NCBI GenBank assembly: GCA_963932465.1
Contig: OZ010794.1
Location: 447,222,502 to 447,286,501 of the forward strand
Reading direction: 5' to 3'
Origin: Maratus speciosus
Taxonomy: Eukaryota; Arthropoda; Arachnida; Araneae; Salticidae
DNA: 64,000 nt
The position numbers and the translations under genes are program-made. Below are positions 11,108 through 21,176 of this stretch, in pieces (position 1 is the first letter of the stretch; each line of letters begins with the position of its first letter). A model generated the notes under the pieces. The model was not told the origin of the DNA and searched no databases. It saw only the letters and a list, made by a program, of their open reading frames with translations.

Positions 11108-14100
11108 TAGGAAGTTTTAATTTCGTTATGGAATATTACCCGGACACAAATACTGAACTATTTATATTGTTTTAAGTGCAAACGTGCCAATCTTCCGTTA
11201 GCAGGCTGCACTTGATAGAGACAGATTTTCAAAAAAATTAATGCTTGAAAATTATTTTTTTGTATAAAACATCAGTAAATTGAGATACAGATTTTAAACG
11301 AATTGCTTTTAATGCAACTTTTTCTCCCTATTCGATAATGTAAAAACTGAAATTATGTGATGTTTGGAAGTTATAAACTTGCAAAAAAACAAAAAAAAAA
11401 CAAAACAAAAAACAAAACAAAAAACAAAACAAAAAACAAAACAAAAAAAAAAACAGCGAAACTTAGTATTTAGGTGTTGCCATCATCAATATGACGTCAG
11501 CGTTACTCACGGACATGTTTTCTTTAGAATATAGATTGCCACAAAATGAATATTTTAATTATTTTAGTTCGAGCATAAAAAACACTGAGAATTCCAGAGA
11601 TTACCAAATTAATAAAACAAAGTCTTATAAACAATATACTCAAATTTACTTTCATCGCAGCATATTTACTAATAAAGCAGATTTCAGACTAGCTAAGCAT
11701 AGGTATATTACTAGCAAACTAAATTCAGTAACAATTTTGAACTATACCGAATTTCATTGATCGTAAACATAAAGATGAATGGAAAGTATACGAAAAACTA
11801 CAGAAACACACTTACTAATAACTATCCTACTTTGTTTCGAACATTATTGTGGTTCCTTCTGCTACAACAAATTTTGTTTGTTCTCAAGAACAAAATTCGT
11901 TCAGACTGATTAAGATTCATTCATGAAAAGAACTTCACAGTAAGAACAAAATTACATTTTTATTTATTAAATGCGAAAAGTCTTATAAGCAACATACTCA
12001 AATTTACTTTCATCGTAGCATATTTACTAGAGTAGATTTCAGACTAGCTAAACAGGTATACTGGCAAACTAAACTCAATAACAGTTTTCAAGTATATCGA
12101 ATTTCAGTAAGCACAAATGAAAAGATGAATGGAAAGTACACGAAAAACTACAGAAACACACTTACTATCTTACTAATAACAATCGTATTTTCTTCTGAAC
12201 ATTATTGTGGTTTCTTCTGCTACAAGAAATTTTATTTGTTCTCAAGAACAAAATTCGTTCAGACAGATTAAGACTCATTCACGAAAAGAACTTCACAGTA
12301 AGAAAAAAATTACATTTTTATTTATTAAACGCGAAAGGTCTTATAAGCAATATACTCAAATTTACTTTCATCGAAGCATATTTACTAGAGCAGATTTATG
12401 ACTAGCTAAACAGATTTGCTAGCAAACTAAACTCTATAACAATTTTCAACTATATAGAATTTCATTAAGCGTAAACGTAAAGATGAATGGAAAGTACACG
12501 AAAAACTATAGAAACACACTTACTAATAGCAATCGTATTTTCTTCTGAACATTATTGTGGTTTCATCTGCTACGACAAATTTTGTTTGTTTTCAAAAACA
12601 AAATTCGTTCAGACTGATTAAGATTCATTCATGAAAAGAACTTCACAGTAAGAACAAAATTACATTTTTATTCATTGAATGCGAAAAGTCTTATAAGTAA
12701 CATACTCAAATTTACTTTCATCGTAGCATATTTACTAGAGTAGATTTCAGACTAGCTAAACAGGTATACTGGCAAACTAAACTCAATAACAGTTTTCAAG
12801 TATATCGAATTTCAGTAAGCACAAATGAAAAGATGAATGGAAAGTACACGAAAAACTACAGAAACACACTTACTATCTTACTAATAACAATCGTATTTTC
12901 TTCTGAACATTATTGTGGTTTTTTCTGCTACAACAAATTTTATTTGTTCTCAAGAACAAAATTCGTTCAAACAGATTAAGATTCATTCATGAAAAGAACT
13001 TCACAATAAGAAAAAAAATACATTTTTATTTATTAAACGCGAAAAGTCTTATAAGCAATATACTCAAATTTATTTTCATCGAAGCATATTTACTAGAGCA
13101 GATTTCAGACTAGCTAAACAGATCTACTAGCAAACTAAACTCTATAACAATTTTCATTAAGCGTAAACGTAAACATGAATGGAAAGTACACGAAAAACTA
13201 TATAAACACACTTACTAATAACAATCGTATTTTCTTCTGAACATTGTTGTGGTTTCTTCTGCTACGACAAATTTTGTTTGTTTTCAAAAACAAAATTCGT
13301 TCAGACTGATTAAGACTCATTCATGAAAAGAACTTCACAGTAAGAACAAAATTACATTTTTATTCATTAAATGCGAAAAGTCTTATAAGCAACGTACTCA
13401 AATTTACTTTTATCGTACCATATTTACGTTTACGAAGTTTTAATTTTGTTATGGAATATTACCCGGACACAAATACTGAACTATTTATATTGTTTTAAGT
13501 GCAAACGTGTCAATCTTCCGTTAGCAGGCTGCACTTGATAGAGACAGATTTTCAAAAAAATTAATGCTTGAAAATTATTTTTTTGAATAAAACATCAGTA
13601 AATTGAGATACAGCTTTTAAACGAATTGCGTTTGATGCAACTTTTTCTCCCTATTCGATAATGTAAAAACTGAAATTATGTGATGTTTGGAAGTTATGAA
13701 CTTGCAAAAAAAAAAAAAAAAAAAAACCAGCGAAACTTAGTATTCAGGTGTTGCCATCATCAATATGACGTCAGCGTTACTCCTGGACATGTTTTTCTTT
13801 AGAATATAGATTGCCACAAAATGAATATTTTAATTATTTTAGTTCGAGCATAAAAAACACTGAGAATTCCAGAGATTACCAAATTAATAAAACAAAGTCT
13901 TATAAACAATATACTCAAATTTACTTTCATCGCAGCATATTTACTAATAAAGCAGATTTCAGACTAGCTAAGCATAGGTATAGTACTAGCAAACTAAATT
14001 CAGTAACAATTTTCAACTATACCGAATTTCATTGATCGTAAACGTAAAGATGAATGGAAAGTATACGAAAAACTACAGAAACACACTTACTAATAACTAT

Positions 14101-15422
14101 CCTACTTTGTTTCGAACATTATTGTGGTTCCTTCTGCTACAACAAATTTTGTTTGTTCTCAAGAACAAAATTCGTTCAGACTGATTAAGATTCATTCATG
14201 AAAAGAACTTCACAGTAAGAACAAAATTACATTTTTATTCATTGAATGCGAAAAGTCTTATAAGCAACATACTCAAATTTACTTTCATCGTAGCATATTT
14301 ACTAGAGTAGATTTCAGCTAGCTAAACAGGTATACTGGCAAACTAAACTCAATAACAGTTTTCAAGTATATCGAATTTCAGTAAGCACAAATGAAAAGAT
14401 GAATGGAAAGTACACGAAAAACTACAGAAACACACTTACTATCTTACTAATAACAATCGTATTTTCTTCTGAACATTATTGTGGTTTCTTCTGCTACAAG
14501 AAATTTTATTTGTTCTCAAGAACAAAATTCGTTCAGACAGATTAAGACTCATTCACGAAAAGAACTTCACAGTAAGAAAAAAATTACATTTTTATTTATT
14601 AAACGCGAAAGGTCTTATAAGCAATATACTCAAATTTACTTTCATCGAAGCATATTTACTAGAGCAGATTTATGACTAGCTAAATAGATTTGCTAGCAAA
14701 CTAAACTCTATAACAATTTTCAACTATACCGAATTTCATTAAGCGTAAGCGTAAAGATGAATGGAAAGTACACGAAAAACTATAGGAACACACTTACTAA
14801 TAGCAATCGTATTTTCTTCTGAACATTATTGTGGTTTCATCTGCTACGACAAATTTTGTTTGTTTTCAAAAACAAAATTCGTTCAGACTGATTAAGATTC
14901 ATTCATGAAAAGAACTTCACAGTAAGAACAAAATTACATTTTTATTCATTGAATGCGAAAAGTCTTATAAGTAACAAACTCAAATTTACTTTCATCGTAG
15001 CATATTTACTAGAGTAGATTTCAGACTAGCTAAACAGGTATACTGGCAAACTAAACTCAATAACAGTTTTCAAGTATATCGAATTTCAGTAAGCACAAAT
15101 GAAAAGATGAATGGAAAGTACACGAAAAACTACAGAAACACACTTACTATCTTACTAATAACAATCGTATTTTCTTCTGAACATTATTGTGGTTTCTTCT
15201 GCTACAACAAATTTTATTTGTTCTCAAGAACAAAATTCGTTCAGACAGATTAAGACTCATTCACGAAAAGAACTCCACAGTAAGAAAAAAATTACATTTT
15301 TATTTATTAAACGCGAAAGGTCTTATAAGCAATATACTCAAATTTACTTTCATCGAAGCATATTTACTAGAGCGGATTTATGACTAGCTAAACAGATTTG
15401 CTAGCAAACTAAACTCTATAAC
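11108..15422 (+). repeat. Satellite, ~354-bp monomers within a 2.3-kb tandem duplication
   Basis: The landmark GATGAATGGAAAGTA recurs at 11774, 12124, 12482, 12832, 13174, 14049, 14398, 14756 and 15106, so spacing within a block is 342-358 bp and alternates about 350/358 (a roughly 708-bp dimer). A leader without the monomer motif (GAAGTTTTAATTT) occurs at about 11108 and 13434. This gives two blocks offset by 2274 bp in the monomers and 2324 bp in the leader; the difference comes from an expanded CAAAA run near 11385-11455. Each monomer has a hairpin around TTTGTTCTCAAGAACAAA. The array resumes after LTR element A at 21182. Short frames such as IFICSQEQNSF recur only because the DNA recurs. 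Confidence 0.85.
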
Positions 15423-15742
15423 TGTGATGTTTGTACACGCCCTCTCACCTATAGAAGCGCCATCTGTGGCCAAAAGAGGAAAAACAGAGCAGAATCTGGG
15501 ATGGCTTCGCCTAAGAAGGTGATCCAAAAATACTGAGAACGGTTTTGGGCTAGTGCCAGCCGTAAAGAATCAAGATGAAACTATAAGTTTTGTTTGGTAT
15601 GACTTAGTGTCATGTGTACATTTGTTTGTGCCAGTCTGTGTTCACCGTCCCATCCTATGTGTATAATAAACGTTTGTGATGTTTAGATCATTGGCCAATC
15701 CTTTCAGAAAGCTCACACGTGACCATCCGGTTGCCCTTTACA
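15423..15742 (+). repeat. 5' LTR of element A
   Basis: 320 bp, beginning TGTGATGTTTGTACACGCCC and ending CCCTTTACA. It differs from the 3' LTR by four transitions. AATAAA occurs within TATAATAAACGTTTGTG (about 15662-15670), a plausible polyadenylation signal. Confidence 0.93.
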
Positions 15743-15743
15743 C

Positions 15744-15760
15744 TGGTGTCAGAAGTGGGA
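15744..15760 (+). other. Primer binding site, tRNA-Leu type
   Basis: TGGTGTCAGAAGTGGGA starts one base after the LTR. It is complementary to the 3' end of animal tRNA-Leu (…CCCACTTCTGACA plus CCA) as I know it. Confidence 0.75.
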
Positions 15761-15917
15761 TTTGGCCAAAGTGAATTCAACAAGTGAATTTAACGTGCAT
15801 TATGGATACCCTATCCCTGGATTATTTTTTCCCTGGTGTGCGGATTATTTTTGATTTATATTATCCGTATCGGATTATCTTTTTACGGAGGTAAGACTTT
15901 ATTAGATTATTTTAAAG

Positions 15918-16862
15918 ATGGCAGATAAGTTATCAAAATTAAAAAAAGCTCGCGCCGTAACTAAAAGTTCTATAACATCAATAATTAAAAAAATCGAAAA
16001 TAATTTTGTGTCCGACACGCCAAACTTAGACGATCTTGAAGAAAATTTGGCGATGTTAGAACAGAAAGGTAGTGATTTGAAGCAAGAGGATAACGAAATC
16101 CTAACATTAATTGATGATTTATCTGAAGTCGAAAAAGATGCCAAAGCGTCGGCAGAGTACCAGGAAAAAATTACGCTCTGGAAGTTCAGAGTGAATAAAA
16201 AACTAAAACAAAAAGAACCTCCCCCCTCTGTATGTCCCGCAAATAGGTGCGTAGAATTTCCTAACACGGTCAAACTACAGACACTTAAAATTGAGAAATA
16301 TTGTGGAGATATTAAACTTTTCCAGAATTTCTGCAACTCGTTTAAAACAGCGGTACATGACAATGAACACCTCTCAAATATTGAGAAAATGAATTATTTA
16401 TTCAGTTATTTAGGAGGAAGTGCGTATAATTCTATATCGGGTTTTGCGTTATCTGATAAAAATTACATAGAAGCAGTCGACTTACTTAAAAGACAATTTG
16501 GTAGGAAAGATTTAATTATTACCAGTTATATTAATACGCTGTTAACTTTAAAACCGGTTACAAAATCGCATGACGTCATGTCATTACGTAAATTATACGA
16601 CGCTATTCAAACGCAGATTCGTAGTCTAAGGTCATTAGAAATGGAAGAGGACAGTTTTGATGCATTATTGACTCCGATAATATTAAAAGCATTACCGTAT
16701 AATTTATCGCTTGAGTTCAATAGACAAAGTGTCAAAAATTCTGAAGAGAATTACAGCGTGGATAAATTATTATCATTTATCCGAAATGATTTGGAGGCTA
16801 GGGAAAAGCAAACTCAAATTATAAATTTATCTTCTGACCATTCAAGGCCAAAGTACTTATGA
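15918..16862 (+). CDS. gag: Gag of element A, DUF1759 (BEL/Pao-like) type
   Basis: The ATG at 15918 has a good initiation context (AAAGATGG) and is the first ATG after the leader. Residues 1-100 are charged and helical, probably coiled coil. Residues about 118-295 (LKIEKYCGDIKLFQNF, LGGSAYNSISGFALSDKNY, LLKRQFGRKDLIITSYIN) match the DUF1759 capsid-like family best known from BEL/Pao retrotransposons. The frame stops at TGA 16860-16862, but the same frame continues directly into three zinc knuckles, so the stop looks like a nonsense mutation and not the true end. Gag would form the particle that packages the RNA. Confidence 0.85.
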   Translation: MADKLSKLKKARAVTKSSITSIIKKIENNFVSDTPNLDDLEENLAMLEQKGSDLKQEDNEILTLIDDLSEVEKDAKASAEYQEKITLWKFRVNKKLKQKEPPPSVCPANRCVEFPNTVKLQTLKIEKYCGDIKLFQNFCNSFKTAVHDNEHLSNIEKMNYLFSYLGGSAYNSISGFALSDKNYIEAVDLLKRQFGRKDLIITSYINTLLTLKPVTKSHDVMSLRKLYDAIQTQIRSLRSLEMEEDSFDALLTPIILKALPYNLSLEFNRQSVKNSEENYSVDKLLSFIRNDLEAREKQTQIINLSSDHSRPKYL

Positions 16863-17270
16863 GAAATATTACCGGAATGTAAACAAATTAACAAAACATT
16901 TGGCGTCAATGCATATGAAATGACTGGCGGAAAGAGTGTTTGTTTATTCTGCCAGGCAGTAAATCAGCATCTAACTGAAGATTGTGACAAATATTCAATT
17001 CAGGAAAGGATTAATAAATTAAAAGCTGAGAGTAGATGTTTCGCGTGCCTGAAGCGAAAACACATAATTAAATATTGTACGGAATAAACTAAATGTAGGC
17101 TGTGTTCTAAATTACACCACGTGTCAATTTGTAATTCTTTAGTTGGGAAGGGTAATAAATCAGAAAAAAATACGAATGAAAATGCGCTGACAGCCCGAGT
17201 AATGTCGCGGAATGTATTTGATTTAGAACGGGTGCGAGAAAAGAAAAAAATAATTGAACCCAATTTATAG
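16863..17270 (+). pseudogene. gag: Nucleocapsid part of Gag, cut off by stops
   Basis: Continues in the gag frame after the TGA. It encodes three zinc knuckles: CLFCQAVNQHLTEDC, CFACLKRKHIIKYC and CRLCSKLHHVSIC, the last two separated by a TAA at 17085-17087. Three spaced knuckles following DUF1759 is the BEL/Pao pattern. The frame then ends at TAG 17268-17270, just where the protease frame begins. Two in-frame stops make an intact nucleocapsid impossible without readthrough. Confidence 0.8.
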
Positions 17271-17800
17271 ACTTAGAATTTGAGAATAAAATTTTGCGAG
17301 GGGTCGTCGATACCGGTACTCAGATTTCAATTATAAAGAGCGATTGTGTACCGGAGCATTTTAAAGTACTATGCGGTTCAATTATACTTAAATCAGCTTT
17401 CGGACACGAGTTAAGAGCACCGTTAATAAACATTCCATTAAGCATAGCTGCAGATAAAGTACATTGCAGGGTGTTCCCAAAAATAGTAATAATGTGCGCG
17501 ATGGTTGATATTTTAATTAATGATTTACTGTTATCTTTAAATGCTCATAAGGAATTAAGCACGATAAGCGAAAGTAACGAACCCGACACCACAATAAATG
17601 ATTTTAGTACTATAAATTTGCCCCGTACGAGTGAAAACAACGCGGTAGATTTAGATTTAGCTTGCGCTGCTACGGAGGCCGAGCAGGTTAAAATAGGAAA
17701 TGCAAACGAGAATATTGATAACGATGGCAATGAAAATACCAGAAATTTTACGAACGACTCGAAAAATTTAAATGGGAACAAAAGACGGATGCATCACTAA
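17258..17800 (+). CDS. Aspartic protease region of element A
   Basis: Open in frame 2 from just after TGA 17255-17257 to TAA 17798-17800. VVDTGTQISII is the retropepsin active-site motif (D-T-G), followed by ILKSAFGHELRAPL and a MCAMVDILINDLLLS flap/terminal region, as in Ty3/gypsy proteases. It has no own ATG near its start, so it would be made by frameshift or readthrough from gag. The C-terminal part is acidic and Asn-rich. Gag, protease and integrase lie in frames 0, 2 and 1, each one base back from the previous. Confidence 0.75.
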   Translation, partial: TQFIDLEFENKILRGVVDTGTQISIIKSDCVPEHFKVLCGSIILKSAFGHELRAPLINIPLSIAADKVHCRVFPKIVIMCAMVDILINDLLLSLNAHKELSTISESNEPDTTINDFSTINLPRTSENNAVDLDLACAATEAEQVKIGNANENIDNDGNENTRNFTNDSKNLNGNKRRMHH

Positions 17801-20058
17801 ATCAGTGTTGGACAGATGCCAAAAATGAGTGTAATAATTATTTTGTTCAGGACGATCTGTTATACCATCGTGACAAAATATTAGGGGAAACGGTACATCA
17901 ATTGCTCGTGCCCGAGCCGCGTAGAAAGCAGTTGCTAGAGCTCGCTCATTCAAGCCCCTGGGGTGGACATTTAAGAAAACGAAAGACCACTGAAAGATTA
18001 AAATATTCTTTTTTTTGGCCTGGGATTAAGACAGATGTGAGCGAGTTTTGCGACAAATGTTTGTCCTGTCAGCTTCGAGCGAAAGCAAATAAATTTGATG
18101 ATGTACCAATAACACCAGTTACTCGTCCTGACGAGGCAATGCAGATTGTAAATATAGACGTAATAGGCCCAATAGAACCGGCTAGTGGAGGGTACAAGTA
18201 CGTACTAACCGCGGTAGACCAGTGCACGCGTTGGCCGGAAGCGGTCTGTTTACGAAATCTTTTTGCAAAATCCACATGCGATGCCCTTTTACAGATATTT
18301 TCACGGACCGGAATTCCTAAATTAATAGCTAGCGATCAGGGTAAAAACTTCACTTCGGCCCTCACGAAAGAATTTATGAAACGTTTAGGGACGTCCCTGC
18401 GTTTTTCCGTTCCGGGGTACGCACAGTCGAATGGATTGGTGGAACGATGGAATGGGGTACTTAAAGGGATGATACACCATGTTATAAGAGAAAATGCCGG
18501 AAGTTGGCATAAACACATACCCTTTTTGTTGTGGGCATACAGGGAGGTACCAAATGCTACAACGAACGTTAGTCCATTCCAAATGTTATATGGTAGGCGT
18601 CCAACTGGTCCTCTTTCCATATTAAAGTCATCATGGACCAACGAAACACCTCTACCAATTGGCCAGTTAGGCTCAGTTACCAATTACTTAAATGACCTGA
18701 AAATAAAGTTGGAAAAAGCAGCCGAGCATGCCGGAATTTCTTGCAAGGATCAGCAGCAGGCTTACGCTTATTATCACAACAGGAAAGCTAGACATAAAGA
18801 ATTTAAACCGAATGATCAAGTTATTGTATTAATTCCGGACAGTAATCACAAAATATACGCTAGGTGGACAGCACCAGCTACGATACTTGAAAAGAAGTCT
18901 CCCTATAGTTATTTAGTACAATTGCCAGATAATAGTATAAAGCATTTACACGCGAATAAAATCGGAGAATTAAAAGCTCAGACAACACACATAGGCGTCA
19001 TCTATGATGATGATATCGATTTCGGTGAGATCGAAAACATCCCGCAGATTAGTAAAGACGATCCAAATAACCTCCACCAAAAATTACACTTGGACCATCT
19101 AACAGAAGATGAGAGGGAGCAACTGATCAACATATTACGTAGACACTCCAACCTTCAGTCGGGAATCCCTAAAATTGCAAATGTAGGGGAACATAAAATT
19201 AAATTAAAACCTGATAACCAACCAAAACGTCAGAAGCCCTACGGAATCCCAGAGGCACTCAAAAGTGAAGTCGACAGACAAATCGAAGAATTATTAAGTT
19301 TAGGACTAATCGAGCACTCGGAGAGTGAATATGCTCATCCGATCGTATGTGTAGCCAAAAAAGACTCCTCAATTAGATTATGTGTGAACTATCGATATTT
19401 AAACTCCCAGACAGAAGTCGACTCATTCCCTATGCCTAACGCTACCGACTTGCTCTACAAAGTCGCTCCAGCGAAATTCATCAGCCTGTTGGACTTACTG
19501 AAAGGGTACTGGCAGATAAGATTAAGTGAGGACTCCAAACATTTAACGTCTTTCGTCACACACCGAGGACAATATTCCTTCGTAGTCATGCCGTTCGGGC
19601 TACGTAACGCGGCAGCCACGTTTCAAAGGTCCATGAATCGCACTTTAGTCCAACATAAAGGATATGCCGAAACGTACATAGATGACGTGGTAGTTTTTTC
19701 TAATAACTGGACTGAATATCTCAAGCACCTAGACGCTGTTCTGACAACCCTCGAAGAAGCAAACCTGACAGTAAATTTTCACAAATGTGTCTTTGCACGA
19801 TCCCAGATAAAATTCCTAGGACATGTGGTAGGATCAGGCAGACATGCTCCTGATCCAGAGAAAGTAGCAGCCATCCAAAATTTAGAAGTGCCGAAATCCA
19901 AGAAAGATGTCAGAAGTTTATTAGGCCTTCTGTCCTATTATAGGTCCTATATCCCGACATTCTCTGAAATAGCCCGACCATTAGTTGAACTTACAAAAAA
20001 CGTGCTCCTAATGAAATTACCTGGACTGAGCAGTGTGAAACAGCTTTCCGTGATCTGA
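17734..20058 (+). CDS. pol: Integrase-reverse transcriptase of element A (integrase first)
   Basis: One open frame (from after TGA 17731-17733 to TGA 20056-20058) holds integrase, then RT. Integrase: zinc domain with HSSPWGGH and CDKCLSC (17947-18070); catalytic core with D at 18157 (NIDVIGP), D at 18334 (ASDQGKNF) and E at 18442 (GLVERWN), the last two 35 residues apart (DD35E); then a C-terminal domain (DQVIVLIPD, YARWTAPATIL). RT follows: a KLKPDNQPKRQKPYGIP linker, RLCVNYRYLN, YSFVVMPFGLRNAAATF, the YIDD active site (aspartates at 19681-19686), the KFLGHVVG thumb and DVRSLLGLLSYYRSYIP. RT is clearly Ty3/gypsy type. Integrase begins 3' of the DLLYHRD leader that normally precedes it. The frame breaks before RNase H. 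Confidence 0.92.
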   Translation, partial: KYQKFYERLEKFKWEQKTDASLNQCWTDAKNECNNYFVQDDLLYHRDKILGETVHQLLVPEPRRKQLLELAHSSPWGGHLRKRKTTERLKYSFFWPGIKTDVSEFCDKCLSCQLRAKANKFDDVPITPVTRPDEAMQIVNIDVIGPIEPASGGYKYVLTAVDQCTRWPEAVCLRNLFAKSTCDALLQIFSRTGIPKLIASDQGKNFTSALTKEFMKRLGTSLRFSVPGYAQSNGLVERWNGVLKGMIHHVIRENAGSWHKHIPFLLWAYREVPNATTNVSPFQMLYGRRPTGPLSILKSSWTNETPLPIGQLGSVTNYLNDLKIKLEKAAEHAGISCKDQQQAYAYYHNRKARHKEFKPNDQVIVLIPDSNHKIYARWTAPATILEKKSPYSYLVQLPDNSIKHLHANKIGELKAQTTHIGVIYDDDIDFGEIENIPQISKDDPNNLHQKLHLDHLTEDEREQLINILRRHSNLQSGIPKIANVGEHKIKLKPDNQPKRQKPYGIPEALKSEVDRQIEELLSLGLIEHSESEYAHPIVCVAKKDSSIRLCVNYRYLNSQTEVDSFPMPNATDLLYKVAPAKFISLLDLLKGYWQIRLSEDSKHLTSFVTHRGQYSFVVMPFGLRNAAATFQRSMNRTLVQHKGYAETYIDDVVVFSNNWTEYLKHLDAVLTTLEEANLTVNFHKCVFARSQIKFLGHVVGSGRHAPDPEKVAAIQNLEVPKSKKDVRSLLGLLSYYRSYIPTFSEIARPLVELTKNVLLMKLPGLSSVKQLSVI

Positions 20059-20495
20059 AGCAGGCAATCAGCCAAACGCCCATTTGTTATTCACCGAACT
20101 TTACAAAACCCTTCATCATACATGCAGATGCTTCGTCGTACGCGATAGGTGCTTGCCTATCTCAAAAAGATGAAAATGACCAAGTACATCCCATTGCTTT
20201 CATTAGCAAAAAACTATCGAAATGCCAAGAAAATTATGCTACTATAGAAAAGGAAGCCTACGCGGTTATTTTCGCTCTAAAAAAATTTGAACATTATATA
20301 TATGGCTCGCAAGTGACTGTTGTGAGTGACCACAACCCTTTGAAATTCTTGACCGATTGTGCATCCCAAAGTGCGCGCCTCCAGAGGTGGGCTCTGGCAT
20401 TGCAGCGATTTCAAGCCCACATAGCCTATCGACGTGGAAAACTCCACACTAATGCAGATTCCTTAAGCAGACTATATGCTTCACACTGGACTTAA
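20001..20495 (+). CDS. RNase H of element A, frameshifted from RT
   Basis: Open in frame 0 from the RT/RNase H junction to TAA 20493-20495. Shows WTEQCETAFRDLKQAI, FIIHADASSYAIGACL (first catalytic Asp), KKLSKCQENYATIEKEAYAV (catalytic Glu), VVSDHNPLKFL (catalytic Asp) and a final GKLHTNADSLSRL, the full Ty3/gypsy RNase H. The RT frame enters it by a one-base step back at A AAA AAC (19995-20001). Either an A was lost from an A7 run, or the ribosome slips there. Confidence 0.85.
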   Translation, partial: RAPNEITWTEQCETAFRDLKQAISQTPICYSPNFTKPFIIHADASSYAIGACLSQKDENDQVHPIAFISKKLSKCQENYATIEKEAYAVIFALKKFEHYIYGSQVTVVSDHNPLKFLTDCASQSARLQRWALALQRFQAHIAYRRGKLHTNADSLSRLYASHWT

Positions 20496-20856
20496 ACGAA
20501 AGAGACTTTGCCGTTCAAAAAAAAAAAAAAAAACTCACGATAAACTTTTAATTTATTTTGTTTGTGATTATATGTTTCCTTCAAGACTTTTCTGAATATG
20601 ACTTTTGTGGACATTAATTGATTGAACATTATTACTTGAACTTTAAAATATTTATTCAAGAACTCTAACGTATTAGTACTAGTATCATAATCTCATATTG
20701 CATAGTATCTTAGTTATTCTTTTTAGTTATCTTTATGTTAAGTAAGTATTGTAATTTTGATTTTTATTAATAGTGTGTATGCTAAAATGTTTATAGAGAT
20801 TCCATTAGATTTTGATTAGTCTTTAAAGACTAAATCAAAACTTTGAATGGGGGAGG
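20496..20856 (+). other. 3' untranslated region and polypurine tract of element A
   Basis: 360 bp AT-rich, no open frame, with an A-run at 20518-20532. The last bases (AATGGGGGAGG, 20846-20856) abut the 3' LTR and are a normal polypurine tract. No integrase or env lies downstream of RNase H. Confidence 0.85.
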
Positions 20857-21176
20857 TGTGATGTTTGTACACGCCCTCTCACCTATAGAAGCGCCATCTG
20901 TGGCCAAAAGAGGAAAAACAGAGCAGAATCTGGGATGGCTTCGCCTAAGAAGGTGATCCAAAAATACTGAGAACGGTTTTGGGCTAGTGCCAGCCGTAAA
21001 GAATCAAGATGAAACTATAAGTTTTGTTTGGTATGACTTAGTGTCGTGTGTACATTTGTTTGTGCCAGTCTGTGTTCACCGTCCCGTCCTATGTGTATAA
21101 TAAACGTTTGTGATGTTTAGATCATTGGCCAATCCTTTCAGAAAGCTCACACGCGACCATCCGGTTGTCCTTTACA
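20857..21176 (+). repeat. 3' LTR of element A
   Basis: 320 bp, same length as the 5' LTR. It is followed by ATAAC and then the satellite sequence that was interrupted at 15422. Confidence 0.93.

Larger units (their letters stand above)
15423..21176 (+). mobile_element. LTR element A: Ty3/gypsy-type with integrase before RT (Gmr1-like)
   Basis: A 5754-bp element bounded by two 320-bp LTRs (TG...CA) and a 5-bp target duplication ATAAC (15418-15422 and 21177-21181), inserted in the satellite. Order: LTR, PBS, gag with DUF1759 likeness, zinc knuckles, protease, integrase, reverse transcriptase, RNase H, polypurine tract, LTR. Standard Ty3/gypsy elements have integrase last; having it before RT in the same frame is the mark of the Gmr1 group. 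The four LTR differences are all transitions (about 1.25%), so the insertion is fairly young. Two in-frame stops and frame changes mean this copy is probably defective. Confidence 0.93.

Noticed and set aside
11880..11910. Hormone-response or heat-shock element in the satellite hairpin (TGTTCTCAAGAACA)
   Set aside because: Half-site spacing does not fit either consensus; the hairpin alone explains the symmetry.
11491..15387. Repeated 64-89-codon frames (QYTQIYFHRSIFT and similar)
   Set aside because: They recur only because the satellite monomer recurs. Frames overlap and differ between monomers, and several monomers lack them.
15902..16363. 153-codon minus-strand frame opposite gag of element A
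   Set aside because: Antisense shadow of the DUF1759-like Gag; no motif of its own.
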